A DNA stretch of 64,000 nucleotides from Sphingobium sp. AS12 (GCF_019097845.1 NZ_JAHRGM010000046.1:248001-312000); one strand, 5' to 3'; shown: positions 44,119 through 53,028, counted from the first letter of the stretch. Notes: generated from the sequence alone by a model not told the origin. Translations and numbers: made by a program.

Positions 44119-45191
44119 TGAACACCGCGCAGACCATAGCCGCGATCGCAGGGGTGGAATTGCTCCGACTGATCCGGTCGCCGACCAGCTTCACTCTGTT
44201 GCTGGTCGTTCCCGCCTTGCAACTCCTGCTGTTCGGTCATGCCGTTCGCCCGACCGCGGATCAGGTGAAGCTCGCCGTCGCCGGTCCGGCGGCGTCGCAG
44301 GATCGCATCCTGCGACTCACTGGCGCAGCGGGACTCAAGGTTGTTGCCCACCACCTTCCGCCAGGCAGCGCCGAGGCGATGGTTCGCAGCGGTCGCGCAT
44401 CGGTGGCGGTCGAACTGCCCACTGGCCCTTTTGCGCCGGTTCGCACGGTGATCGACGCGAGCGAACCCGGCCTTACCGCCAAGGCCGAATCTCAGATTCA
44501 GGCGATCTATTGGCAAGCGCTCGCCGAAAGAAATGATGTCGCCGATTACGGACCTCGGTTGCACATCGAGCGGTTGTTCAATCCCGGCGAAAGGTCGGAC
44601 TGGGCTTTCCTGCCGGCGCTGACCGGCACCATCATGATGATAAGCATGCTGATGCTGGGCACGCTAAGCATGGCACGCGAACGCGAACTCGGAACCTGGG
44701 AAGCACTGATCGCCATGCCGGTGAACCGCGGCGAACTGCTGGCGGGCAAGATCGCTCCGCTCGTTGTCATCGGTTCGGCGCAGGGGGTAATCGTGCTCGC
44801 GCTAAGCGCCGGCATTTTTCAGTTGCCGCTGCGCGGCAGCATTTTCGCGCTCGTCGCGCTCATGCCGATCTTCGCAGCGGCGCACCTCGTGCTGGGATAT
44901 GCGCTGGCGTCTCGCGCCCGCACCCAACTGGCGGCGCTTCAGGGAGCGGTCGCCTTCTATCTTCCGGCGATGCTGTTGTCGGGTTTCCTCTATCCGTTCG
45001 AGACCCTGCCGCCCTGGGCGCAGGCATTGGGCAGGATATTCCCTCTGACCCACTTTGTCCGTGCGTCACGCGACGCGACGCTGCGGGGCGCGGATGCCGG
45101 CACGGTGCTCCTCCACGGGTCGCCGATCGCTCTATTCTTGGGCGCGGCCCTCATGCTGGCGTTCGCTCAACATCGCGCTCGGCTCGATTGA
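44115..45191 (+). CDS. ABC-2 type permease
   Basis: 358 residues. One N-terminal helix is followed by a periplasmic domain of about 140 residues, then five helices (GTIMMISMLMLGTLSMARERELGTWEALIAMPV, YLPAMLLSGFLYPFETLPPWAQALGRIFPLTHFVRA). This matches YhhJ/ABC2_membrane_3 exporters. It forms the exporter with the ATPase before it (4-base overlap), likely secreting the product of the two enzymes upstream. Confidence 0.9.
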   Translation: MMNTAQTIAAIAGVELLRLIRSPTSFTLLLVVPALQLLLFGHAVRPTADQVKLAVAGPAASQDRILRLTGAAGLKVVAHHLPPGSAEAMVRSGRASVAVELPTGPFAPVRTVIDASEPGLTAKAESQIQAIYWQALAERNDVADYGPRLHIERLFNPGERSDWAFLPALTGTIMMISMLMLGTLSMARERELGTWEALIAMPVNRGELLAGKIAPLVVIGSAQGVIVLALSAGIFQLPLRGSIFALVALMPIFAAAHLVLGYALASRARTQLAALQGAVAFYLPAMLLSGFLYPFETLPPWAQALGRIFPLTHFVRASRDATLRGADAGTVLLHGSPIALFLGAALMLAFAQHRARLD

Positions 45192-45198
45192 GCGCGCT

Positions 45199-45224
45199 GT
45201 AACGACAGGAGCAGTTTGCGCGAA
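45199..45224 (+). promoter_or_regulatory. SigF-type promoter for thioredoxin 1
   Basis: GTAACG-N16-CGAA just after the permease stop, 64 bases before the thioredoxin start. Confidence 0.7.
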
Positions 45225-45288
45225 CTCCCTTGCGAACACCGCTTTCCCGATCGGCGCCGGTCATCGGGGATCAACACCGGAGATCGCC

Positions 45289-45678
45289 ATGTCACGGTTT
45301 AGTCTGTCCGCGCTGCTTCCCGTCGCAATGCTCGCCGCCGCGCCCGCTTACGCGGCCGAGTTCCGCGATTTCGATCAGGCTTCGTTCGCTGCCGCCCAGG
45401 CGCAAGGGCGACCGATCCTGATCGACGTTCACGCCTGGTGGTGCCCGGTCTGCGCTTCGCAGGCCCGCACCATCAAGCGGACGGTCACGGCGCGCGAATA
45501 TGACCGGCTGATCGTGTTTCGGATCAACTACGACAAGCAGAAGCCGCTTTGGCGGAGTTTCGGCGTCCGAAAGCAGGCGACCCTTATCGCCTATCGCGGC
45601 CGGCAGGAGATCGGGCGGATCGAGTTTATGACCGACAAGGAGAAGATCGCCGCTCTGCTCGCTTCGATGGTGAGTTGA
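45289..45678 (+). CDS. Periplasmic thioredoxin-like protein
   Basis: 129 residues with a signal peptide (to AYAAEF). WCPVC at 51-55 is the redox site within PILIDVHAWWCPVCASQ. The cis-Pro loop region KQATLIAY has the motif but lacks Pro. A paralogue lies at 50738. It is followed 49 bases later by a CcdA-type electron carrier that could keep it reduced. Confidence 0.9.
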   Translation: MSRFSLSALLPVAMLAAAPAYAAEFRDFDQASFAAAQAQGRPILIDVHAWWCPVCASQARTIKRTVTAREYDRLIVFRINYDKQKPLWRSFGVRKQATLIAYRGRQEIGRIEFMTDKEKIAALLASMVS

Positions 45679-45727
45679 TGCATCCGTATTTCCATTGGCC
45701 GTTGGCAATGCCCGTGCAGGCGCGATC

Positions 45728-46453
45728 ATGAGCGACGCACTGAGCCCCGTTCTGGCTTTCGCGGCCGGTGCGCTGACCATCCTGTCGCCCTGTGTCCTGC
45801 CGCTCGTTCCCATCGTCCTTGGTAGTGCCGCGCAGAAGCACCGCTTCGGGCCGTTCGCGCTTGCGGTCGGACTTGTCGTCTCGTTCACCATCACGGGCTT
45901 CGTCGTCGCCGCGTTCGGCGAAGCCCTGGGCCTGGACGGCGAGATCGTTCGGGTGGTTGGAGCGGTCCTGCTGCTGTTGATCGGCCTGGTTCTCCTGGTT
46001 CCACAATTCCAGATCGTGACCGAGCGCGCCGCTGGGCCACTTGCGAGCTGGGCGGCTGGGCATCAGGCCGGGCTGGAACGGTTCGGACTGGCGGGCCAGG
46101 CAGGGATCGGACTGTTGCTCGGCCTGGTCTGGAGCCCCTGTGTCGGGCCGACATTGGGTGCGGCAACCGTGCTGGCGGCCCAGGGCCAGGATCTCGCCGA
46201 AGTCGCTTTGGTCATGGCCGCGTTCGGGCTCGGTATCGCGAGCATGTTATTGGCGCTCGCTTTGGCAACACGCGGGATGATCGCGCGTTGGCGCGGTCGG
46301 TTGCTGCGCGTGGGCGGCGGCGGAAAGAAAGTGCTGGGGGTGCTTGCAATTGCGGTGGGATTGCTTGTTGTGACCGGCACCGACCGGATCGTCGAGGGCC
46401 TGGTGGTCAGTGCCTCGCCCGATTGGCTGAACGATCTCACCACGTCCCTCTGA
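45728..46453 (+). CDS. CcdA/DsbD-like transmembrane electron transporter
   Basis: 241 residues with six helices. The two redox Cys are in ILSPCVLPLVP and VWSPCVGPTLGAATV. It carries electrons from cytoplasmic thioredoxin to periplasmic partners. The ATG at 45728 is preferred to one 11 codons earlier. It works with the thioredoxin-like protein upstream. The 206 bases to the convergent glutathione transferase gene hold nothing recognisable. Confidence 0.9.
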   Translation: MSDALSPVLAFAAGALTILSPCVLPLVPIVLGSAAQKHRFGPFALAVGLVVSFTITGFVVAAFGEALGLDGEIVRVVGAVLLLLIGLVLLVPQFQIVTERAAGPLASWAAGHQAGLERFGLAGQAGIGLLLGLVWSPCVGPTLGAATVLAAQGQDLAEVALVMAAFGLGIASMLLALALATRGMIARWRGRLLRVGGGGKKVLGVLAIAVGLLVVTGTDRIVEGLVVSASPDWLNDLTTSL

Positions 46454-46659
46454 AGGCCATGCGACCAAGCTCGTTTGGTGAGCTGACAACAGAGCCGCCG
46501 GGAGATCGATTCCGGCGGCCCAAGAGCAAGGTCAACCATCTGGTCCGCTCACGCAGGCAATTTGTCAGCCAAGGCATTCCTAGGCGTCGCGAGACCGATA
46601 CCGCTCGATTCGTCGGTAGTCAGCACGCGCTTGTCGGATATATCCACGATCGCGCCTGC

Positions 46660-47364
46660 TTAACCCGCCGGCGGATAGTTTGACGGGAACAGCGCCCTGC
46701 GGGTTTCCTCGTCATAGTCCTTTTTGAAGACGTGACCGGCGCCAACCTGTCGTGCGCGCGTGACCGCGGGGCGACCGTCGATCATGTCGAACCACCGCTT
46801 GATATTCGGATATGTTGCCAGCGGCTCGTCCGATCCCGGTAGCACGAAGGTTGCGCGGTCGATCCAACCCCAGGCGGCCATGTCGGCGATCGTGAAACCG
46901 TCGCCCACGATGAACGCGCGGCCGATCAAATGCTCGTCGAGCACCTGGTAGTGGCGTTCGGCCTCGCGCCGGTAGCGATTGACGGCGTAGCCGACGTCGG
47001 GCGCCATGCGCTGGAAATGCACCGCCTGGCCGGAAAAGGGGCCAAGCCCGGAGGCGACAAAGAACAGCCACGAAAGCAGCTCGGGGCGGTCCTTATCCGA
47101 ACCGAGAAACCGGCCGGTCTTCTCGGCGAGATACAGAAGGATCGCGTTCGAATCGAATATGCGCGTTTCACCTTCACCGCCGGGCCATTCAGTATCGACG
47201 ATGGCGGGCACCTTGCCGTTGGGGTTGATCGCCCGGAATCCGGGCTGATGCTGCTCGCCCTTGCTCGTATCGACGGGCACCAGCTCATAGTCGAGGCCGG
47301 CTTCCTCAAGGAAAAGCGCGATCTTCGCCGGATTGGGCGTGGGGTGGAAGTAGAAGCGGATCAT
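46660..47364 (-). CDS. Glutathione S-transferase
   Basis: 234 residues. N-terminal thioredoxin-like domain (MIRFYFHPTPNPAKIALFLEEAGLDYELVPVDTS, NGKVPAIVD, ESNAILLYLAEK-type motif as DSNAILLYLAEK) and C-terminal helical domain (FIVGDGFTIADMAAWGWIDRA). Last gene of the bufB2-bufC2 unit. Its start lies inside the extended 3' end of bufC2. Possible role: handling thiol or metal stress products. Confidence 0.9.
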   Translation of the reverse strand: MIRFYFHPTPNPAKIALFLEEAGLDYELVPVDTSKGEQHQPGFRAINPNGKVPAIVDTEWPGGEGETRIFDSNAILLYLAEKTGRFLGSDKDRPELLSWLFFVASGLGPFSGQAVHFQRMAPDVGYAVNRYRREAERHYQVLDEHLIGRAFIVGDGFTIADMAAWGWIDRATFVLPGSDEPLATYPNIKRWFDMIDGRPAVTRARQVGAGHVFKKDYDEETRRALFPSNYPPAG

Positions 47365-48199
47365 GCGATTGGCCTTTTCTGGATGCGGAAGCTACGGAGT
47401 CCGAACATTGTACCGGAGAGGGTTGGCTCCCTCTCCGGTCCCTTGGTGCGACCCGAGGGAAACCGGCAATCATTTGATCCTCAAGCCAGGAACGCAGATA
47501 AAGCCCAGCCGCTTCAACCGTGTCCGCCATGTCGCTTTCCCTGGCGAGTTGATCGCAAAGGCTCGCGAAACTCGCACCCGAGATGACTATCTCAATCGCG
47601 CAGCGCTCCCCAGCTTCGATCGTGGCGAAATGAGGTTGCAGGCCGATGCGCCATACGCGCACCCAGCCCGGCGCGGGGAGCAGTTCGGCCGGTGGGACGT
47701 CTTCCTCGGCGACGATCGCGTTCCATATCGCGCCACAATTGGTCTGGACGGGCAGCAGCGACAGAGTGGGGACGAATTGGATTCCGGCATTGTCCCAATC
47801 GACTTCGCTCAGCCGGGCCGCGTCGAAAGCCTCTGCATCCGGCCCGTCGAAGGCGCGTCGCAACGCCCAGTCGAGCGCCGCGATCTCGGCGACTTCCGGG
47901 TCATCGGGATAGATGTCCGCGAGAGTATCGCCGAATCCCAACCCATAGTCGTTCAGTGTCCAGCTCTCCGGGGGATGAGCGGCGATATGATGACGCGCTG
48001 CCGCGTCGAAGGCAGCGTCGCCAAGCCAGGCCCACAATCGTTCGTAGCTGTCCTTGAGACACGCGGCGAGCTGGGCGCCGTAAGCGTTGCGGTAAACATC
48101 CAGGCCAGGCTTGCCGGCGGCAGCGATCGCGCGCGAAATATCATCCGGCTCATCGACCAGATAGCCAATGAAATCGCGCTGGAGGTCGAGCAAGCTCAT
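47306..48199 (-). CDS. BufC-like protein (DUF2063), copy 2
   Basis: 297 residues from the ATG that overlaps the BufB2 stop (ATGA). N-terminal DUF2063 domain: MSLLDLQRDFIGYLVDEPD..GLDVYRNAYGAQLAACLKDSYERLWAWLGDAAFDAAARHHIAAHPP. BufC proteins assist the MNIO enzyme in binding its precursor. The last 50 residues (after about 245) are basic, Ser/Gln-rich and run into the GST gene. They look like read-through, perhaps after loss of an earlier stop. Confidence 0.85.
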   Translation of the reverse strand: MSLLDLQRDFIGYLVDEPDDISRAIAAAGKPGLDVYRNAYGAQLAACLKDSYERLWAWLGDAAFDAAARHHIAAHPPESWTLNDYGLGFGDTLADIYPDDPEVAEIAALDWALRRAFDGPDAEAFDAARLSEVDWDNAGIQFVPTLSLLPVQTNCGAIWNAIVAEEDVPPAELLPAPGWVRVWRIGLQPHFATIEAGERCAIEIVISGASFASLCDQLARESDMADTVEAAGLYLRSWLEDQMIAGFPRVAPRDRRGSQPSPVQCSDSVASASRKGQSHDPLLLPPHAQSGEDRAFP

Positions 48200-49038
48200 G
48201 CCGCCGCCGCCATCGACCGGGTGACAACGGAACGAGCCTGATCGAGTTCGGCAAGCAACTCGCCGAGCGGCGGGATGTTGTCGTCGCGCTCGATCATCGT
48301 CGCTACCGGGCCAAGCTGCGGGTAGAGGCGGCCGAACAAATCCCAAACGGGATCACACACCGGTTGGTCGTGGGTGTCGATCAACCGCTCGCGCCCCTGG
48401 CTGTGGCCGGCAAGGTGAATCTGGCGGACACGCTCGATCGGCACGCCGGCGAGATAGTCCAGAGGATCGAAGCCGTTGTTGGAGCCGCTCACATAAATGT
48501 TGTTAACATCGAGCAGGAGGAAGCAGCCCGTGCGCCGCGTCATTTCGGTAAGGAACGCCCATTCGGTCATCTGATCCCGGGCGAACGTGAGATAGGTCGA
48601 AGGATTCTCGATCACGAGGGGCCGCTCGAGCACGTCCTGGGCGTGCCGGATGTTGGCGCAAACGGCGTCGAGCGATTCCTCTGTGAACGGGAGCGGCAGG
48701 AGATCGTGCGAGTTGCGATGCGCGATGCGCGACCAACTCAGATGGTCCGAGACCCATAGGGGCCGCACACGATCCGCCAAAACCTTCAGTCGCAGCAGAT
48801 AGTCATCGCGGAGGCCGTCAGCAGAGCCGAGCGACATTGACACGCCATGCATCGCCACCGGCCATCGTTCGCGCACCCGATCAAGCACGTAGAGCGGCCG
48901 GCCACCCGCGACCATGAAGTTCTCGGAAATGATCTCGACGAAATCGACCGGAACGGTCTCGTCAAGAAAGTGCTGGAAATGCGGAATCCGCAAGCCAAGC
49001 CCAAAGCCCTGAAAAGACACCTCTCCGTCATTCAGCAT
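48196..49038 (-). CDS. BufB-like MNIO enzyme (DUF692), copy 2
   Basis: 280 residues, TIM-barrel multinuclear iron oxidase family. Metal-ligand motifs: EIISENFMVAGG, MHGVSMSLG, WVSDHLSWS, VIENPSTYL, LLDVNNIYV, HLAGHSQGRERLIDTHDQPV. Known members turn Cys of precursor peptides into oxazolone or thiooxazole. The start at 49038 is chosen because a SigF-type promoter lies at 49088-49113, inside the longer frame. No precursor gene accompanies this copy. Confidence 0.9.
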   Translation of the reverse strand: MLNDGEVSFQGFGLGLRIPHFQHFLDETVPVDFVEIISENFMVAGGRPLYVLDRVRERWPVAMHGVSMSLGSADGLRDDYLLRLKVLADRVRPLWVSDHLSWSRIAHRNSHDLLPLPFTEESLDAVCANIRHAQDVLERPLVIENPSTYLTFARDQMTEWAFLTEMTRRTGCFLLLDVNNIYVSGSNNGFDPLDYLAGVPIERVRQIHLAGHSQGRERLIDTHDQPVCDPVWDLFGRLYPQLGPVATMIERDDNIPPLGELLAELDQARSVVTRSMAAAA

Positions 49039-49087
49039 CGCCAACTCCGTCGCGGCGCGTCGGGGAATGCCCGGCACCGTTTTCGAG

Positions 49088-49113
49088 TTCGTGGCACATG
49101 CCGCTTGGGTTAC
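49088..49113 (-). promoter_or_regulatory. SigF-type promoter for bufB2-bufC2-GST
   Basis: GTAACC-N16-CGAA on the minus strand, 50 bases before the bufB2 start. Confidence 0.8.
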
Positions 49114-49134
49114 AGACAAACCTGGAAAACCATT

Positions 49135-49782
49135 CTACCAGCGCAGCAGCCGTGGCCCCGCGACGGCGCCGGCGAAACCGGATGCGGCAAGGCCGAGCGA
49201 ATACCAGAGCATGACAAAGCCGGGCGAGCTTTCGGCGCAATGCAGCCCGTATATGGTCGCCCCGGTGGCGCCGGCGACAAGCCCGGCGGTCGCTCCGGCT
49301 GCGCGCAGACGGGTTGGCGCGAGACGCGACAAAGCGAACATCAAGCCCGCGTACACAGGCGCGGCGAACGTGACTACATAGACCGGGCATTGCCGCCAGC
49401 TTGCACCCATCCAAAAGCTCGTCTCCGAGCTCTTCGGCGTGATCGCCAGATGCAATATGGTGACTAGGACAAGCAGAACGAGAGGCGGCGCAAGGATCTG
49501 CAGCCATTGGGGTTCCTCGGCATCCGGCCGGCCAAGCAGGTCGAGCGCCGTGAAGCTGATCCATGCGACCGAAAGGGTGTAGAATGCCTTGATCCAGAAC
49601 GCCGTGGTCAGTAGTGCCGGGACGATGTCCTGACGCACGCCCAAGGAAGGCCAAAGGAGAAGCCCGGCAAGCGCGGTCGCTCCGCCGAGAAGCCATCCGC
49701 GTCGCAGCGTCGCGGTAGAGGCACCCGCTTCCACTGGCCGCAGATCGCGGGCAAGTTTGGCAATCAATGCTTCGGTATTCAT
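49135..49782 (-). CDS. NrsF-family anti-sigma factor (DUF1109), paralogue 2
   Basis: 215 residues with six membrane helices. The N-terminal LIAKLARDLRPVEAG matches the cytoplasmic sigma-binding start of NrsF. Two Cys (C132 in RQCPVYVV, C182 in LHCAESSP) line up with the paired Cys conserved in this family. It lies upstream of bufB2 on the same strand and has its own SigF-type promoter, but no sigma gene beside it. It may answer to the SigF at 61.4 kb. Confidence 0.9.
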   Translation of the reverse strand: MNTEALIAKLARDLRPVEAGASTATLRRGWLLGGATALAGLLLWPSLGVRQDIVPALLTTAFWIKAFYTLSVAWISFTALDLLGRPDAEEPQWLQILAPPLVLLVLVTILHLAITPKSSETSFWMGASWRQCPVYVVTFAAPVYAGLMFALSRLAPTRLRAAGATAGLVAGATGATIYGLHCAESSPGFVMLWYSLGLAASGFAGAVAGPRLLRW

Positions 49783-49837
49783 CACATGCTCCGTCGGCGC
49801 TCGACGGACGGGCCTCCACGCCGCGAGCTTATATCCA

Positions 49838-49863
49838 TTCGCTATGCGCGTTGGATTGGTTAC
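49838..49863 (-). promoter_or_regulatory. SigF-type promoter for nrsF2
   Basis: GTAACC-N16-CGAA on the minus strand, 56 bases before the nrsF2 start. It forms a divergent pair with the site at 49879. Confidence 0.8.
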
Positions 49864-49878
49864 GAATCGTCGGCGGCT

Positions 49879-49904
49879 GTAACCGTCCAGCCAGCCAGTC
49901 CGAA
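49879..49904 (+). promoter_or_regulatory. SigF-type promoter for the DUF1223 gene
   Basis: GTAACC-N16-CGAA, 39 bases before the start codon, 15 bases from the divergent nrsF2 site. Confidence 0.8.
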
Positions 49905-49942
49905 CTTCCAATGCCGTCGAACGAAGGCTTGGGAGACATGCG

Positions 49943-50662
49943 ATGCGAACGATCGTGATTTCTGTGGCATTCGCTGTCGCAGCAGGCGGGGGTCTGTTTT
50001 CGCTGCAAAGCGATCGGGGCTCGGCCGAACCGCTTTCGCGCGGCACCGGCAGGCCGGTGCTCGTCGAACTCTATCAGAGTCAGGGCTGTTCGAGCTGCCC
50101 CCCGGCCAATGCCAATATCAACGCGATCGCCGACCGGCCCGATGTGATCGCGCTGTCGTTTGCTGTTACCTATTGGGACTATCTCGGCTGGAGGGACAGT
50201 TTCGCAAAGCAGCAATTTACCCAGCGCCAGTGGGACTATGCTCGCTACAATCATCTGCCAAATGTGGCGACGCCGCAGGTTTGGATTAACGGTCGGACCA
50301 CGATCGTAGGCAACAACCGGAGCCAGCTCGAAACCGCCATTCGCGTGGCGAACGATCCCGGCCCGGCCTTGTCGATCAACGCGGGCAAGATCTCGGTCGG
50401 CGCGGGACGCGCCCCGGCCAGCGGCGCCGATGTCTGGATGGCCCGGTTCGACCCGCGCACGATCGCCGTGCCGATCCGCGCGGGAGAAAATGGCGGGCGC
50501 ACGCTGCCGCACCGAAACATCGTGCGACAGCTCGTGAAGATCGGCCATTGGTCGGGCAGCGGCGCCACATTCGACCTTCCGGGCGGACAACAGGGCCTGT
50601 CGACTACCGTATTCCTTCAGGCGGGGACTGGTGGGCCAGTGATCGCGGCTGCGAGATCATAA
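49943..50662 (+). CDS. DUF1223 thioredoxin-like secreted protein
   Basis: 239 residues. Signal peptide, then a thioredoxin-fold domain with VLVELYQSQGCSSCPPANANI (C49 and C52) and FAVTYWDYLGWRDSFA. The C-terminal half is beta-rich. The reaction is unknown; a periplasmic redox or metal function fits the CxxC motif and its SigF promoter. Confidence 0.9.
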   Translation: MRTIVISVAFAVAAGGGLFSLQSDRGSAEPLSRGTGRPVLVELYQSQGCSSCPPANANINAIADRPDVIALSFAVTYWDYLGWRDSFAKQQFTQRQWDYARYNHLPNVATPQVWINGRTTIVGNNRSQLETAIRVANDPGPALSINAGKISVGAGRAPASGADVWMARFDPRTIAVPIRAGENGGRTLPHRNIVRQLVKIGHWSGSGATFDLPGGQQGLSTTVFLQAGTGGPVIAAARS

Positions 50663-50671
50663 CGCGCTAAT

Positions 50672-50697
50672 GTAACCGCCTGTGCGCCTGGACCGAA
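50672..50697 (+). promoter_or_regulatory. SigF-type promoter for thioredoxin 2 and the metallopeptidase
   Basis: GTAACC-N16-CGAA, 40 bases before the thioredoxin start. Confidence 0.8.
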
Positions 50698-50737
50698 TGA
50701 GAGGGTGAGCGCCCAGCATCAAAGAAAGTGAGCATAG

Positions 50738-51124
50738 ATGACTCTTGTCCGACTTCTCCCTCTTGCCGTCGTCGCAGTGATCGCGGCGCCAGCCGAGGCG
50801 CAGCCGGTTCGGCCTTTTAGCATGGCTGCACTCAAAGCAGCGCAGGCGGCCGGAAAGCCCGTGCTCGTCGACGTCCATGCGCCCTGGTGCCCGACCTGCC
50901 GTGCGCAGGCCCCGACGATCGACAGCCTGGCGACCGATCCGGCCTATCAGTCGCTGACCATCCTGCGGCTCGACTATGACCACCAAACCGCAGAGAAGAA
51001 GGCACTGGGCGTCAGGATGCAGAGCACTCTCATCGCCTACAAGGGACGAACGGAAGTGGGGCGCATCGTTGGTGTCACCGACCCCGCACAACTCCGGGCG
51101 TTCGCGGCGACCGCGCTCAAATAG
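50738..51124 (+). CDS. Periplasmic thioredoxin-like protein, copy 2
   Basis: 128 residues. Signal peptide to AEAQP; WCPTC at 50-54 in VLVDVHAPWCPTCRAQAPTI. Clear paralogue of the protein at 45289. It is followed two bases later by the metallopeptidase gene. Confidence 0.9.
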   Translation: MTLVRLLPLAVVAVIAAPAEAQPVRPFSMAALKAAQAAGKPVLVDVHAPWCPTCRAQAPTIDSLATDPAYQSLTILRLDYDHQTAEKKALGVRMQSTLIAYKGRTEVGRIVGVTDPAQLRAFAATALK

Positions 51125-51126
51125 GC

Positions 51127-52104
51127 ATGATGCCGGGCCTCGATCGTCGCGGCATGATCCTTGGTCTGGGCGCAGCGGCGGTTGCGCTGACGACGGTCGC
51201 CGGGGCCATCGGGATACCCTCCTATGACGACCCCGACGATATGTATGCCGCGCTGCGCGCGCAACCGGCCCTGTCTCTGGCCGAGCGCGGAGGAACAATT
51301 CGGCTGGTCTTCGCTGACGGCGCTCCGCTGCTCGATCGCGAGCGGGTGACGGCATGGGTTCGGCGCGCGGCGACGGCGGTAACGGCCTATTTCGACCGCT
51401 TCCCGGTGCGGGACTATGGCTTGCTGGTCATCGCGCAGCGCGGTGATCGCGTCGGCCATGCCACGACCTTCGGCTATGCCGGCTCGGCAACCCGCATCCA
51501 TGTCGGCACGGACGCGACGGAGCAGGCGTTCGCAGAAGACTGGGTTCTCATTCACGAGATGGCGCATACCGCACTTCCCGACTTGCCGCGCCGCGCGCTG
51601 TGGCTTCAGGAGGGCAACGCCACCTATGTCGAGCCGATTGCCCGAGCGCTTGCCCGACAGATTCCCGCGTCTGAAGTTTGGCGGCAGGCGGTTCTCGGGA
51701 TGCCGAAAGGCGAGCCGGGGCCCGCAGATGCGGGAATGGACGGAACGCACGCCTGGGGGCGCCTTTATTGGGGCGGGGCGACGTTCTGGCTGCTGGCGGA
51801 GATCGCGGTCGACCAGGCGAGCAAGGGCACGCGCTCGCTTCGCGACGCACTGCGGCGGATCAACCGGGAGAGCGGCGGCAACATCGTGGATTGGACGGCT
51901 GAGCAGATGATGGCGGTCGGCGACGCGGCGATCGGGCAGAACATTCTGAGCGGCCTCTACGCAAGGTTCGCCGAGACCCGCATCGCGACCGACTTACCCG
52001 AATTGTTTGACCGCCTGGGCATCCGGTTGGACGCATCGGGCGGGTTGCGCTTCGATGATATGGCGCCGCTGGCCGACCTGCGACGGCGTATCACCGCCGC
52101 GTAG
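51127..52104 (+). CDS. Secreted zinc metallopeptidase-like protein
   Basis: 325 residues. The N-terminus RRGMILGLGAAAVALTTVAG resembles a Tat or Sec signal. HEMAHTALPDLP at 143 supplies HExxH, and LQEGNATYVEP about 20 residues later supplies a downstream Glu, the gluzincin layout. C-terminal helices follow. It might process envelope proteins damaged by copper or oxidation. No closer family was recognised. Confidence 0.75.
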   Translation: MMPGLDRRGMILGLGAAAVALTTVAGAIGIPSYDDPDDMYAALRAQPALSLAERGGTIRLVFADGAPLLDRERVTAWVRRAATAVTAYFDRFPVRDYGLLVIAQRGDRVGHATTFGYAGSATRIHVGTDATEQAFAEDWVLIHEMAHTALPDLPRRALWLQEGNATYVEPIARALARQIPASEVWRQAVLGMPKGEPGPADAGMDGTHAWGRLYWGGATFWLLAEIAVDQASKGTRSLRDALRRINRESGGNIVDWTAEQMMAVGDAAIGQNILSGLYARFAETRIATDLPELFDRLGIRLDASGGLRFDDMAPLADLRRRITAA

Positions 52105-52134
52105 CGGGATCAGCGTCGCAGTGCGGAGACAAGC

Positions 52135-53028
52135 TCACGTCGCCGCGGACGGAACGTCGATCTCGAAATCGCCTGCGCCGTGACGCTCGGGCAATTGCAG
52201 CTCGGGCGGGCCGAAGGTCGTGTTCACCCGGCGGCCCCGTTTCACCGCCTCCCGCCCACTGACTTGCGCGGCCCAGCGGAGCAGGTTCTTATAGTCCTGG
52301 ACGGCCAGAAACGCCTGCGCGTTGTAGGACGTGCCGCTCACGAGCACGCCATACCAGGGGAAGATTGCCATATCGGCAATCGTGTATTCGCCGCCCGCCA
52401 TATATTCGTGCGTCGCCAGATGCGTGTCGAGCACATGGAGCTGGCGCTTGGTTTCCATCGCGTAGCGGTCGATCGCATATTCGATCTTGATCGGCGCATA
52501 GGCGTAAAAATGGCCGAACCCGCCACCCAAGAACGGCGCTGAACCCATTTGCCACATCAACCAGTTCATCGTCTCGGTGCGCTTGTGATGTTCGGTCGGC
52601 AAGAAAGCGCCGAATTTCTCGGCGAGGTAAAACAGGATCGAGCCGCTTTCGAACAGCCGGGTCGGCGGATCGGTCGAATGATCCATCATGGCCGGGATCT
52701 TGGAATTGGGATTGATCGCGACGAAGCCGGAGCCGAACTGATCGCCCTCCCCGATCTCGATGAGCCAGGCGTCGTATTCCGCGCCTGAGTGACCGGCTGC
52801 CAGCAACTCCTCCAGCATGATCGTGACCTTCACGCCATTGGGCGTTCCCAGCGAATAGAGCTGAAGCGGATGGCGCCCGACAGGAAGCTCCTTCTCGTGC
52901 GTCGCGCCGGAAACCGGCCGGTTGATATTGGCGAACTGGCCACCATTTTCCTTGTCCCACATCCAGATTTCAGGCGGAACATAGCTGGCCGGTTGATTGC
53001 TGGCGGCGGCATCTTCGGTATCGGCCAT
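52135..53028 (-). CDS. yghU: Glutathione-dependent disulfide-bond oxidoreductase (YghU-like)
   Basis: 297-residue glutathione transferase of the YghU type. Long N-terminal arm (YVPPEIWMWDKENGGQFANINRPVSGATHEKELPVG), thioredoxin-like domain (NPNSKIPAMMDHST, FESGSILFYLAEKF) and helical domain (YTIADMAIFPWYG). It reduces disulfides with glutathione. It has its own SigF-type promoter, divergent from that of the DipZ-like gene. Confidence 0.95.
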   Translation of the reverse strand: MADTEDAAASNQPASYVPPEIWMWDKENGGQFANINRPVSGATHEKELPVGRHPLQLYSLGTPNGVKVTIMLEELLAAGHSGAEYDAWLIEIGEGDQFGSGFVAINPNSKIPAMMDHSTDPPTRLFESGSILFYLAEKFGAFLPTEHHKRTETMNWLMWQMGSAPFLGGGFGHFYAYAPIKIEYAIDRYAMETKRQLHVLDTHLATHEYMAGGEYTIADMAIFPWYGVLVSGTSYNAQAFLAVQDYKNLLRWAAQVSGREAVKRGRRVNTTFGPPELQLPERHGAGDFEIDVPSAAT

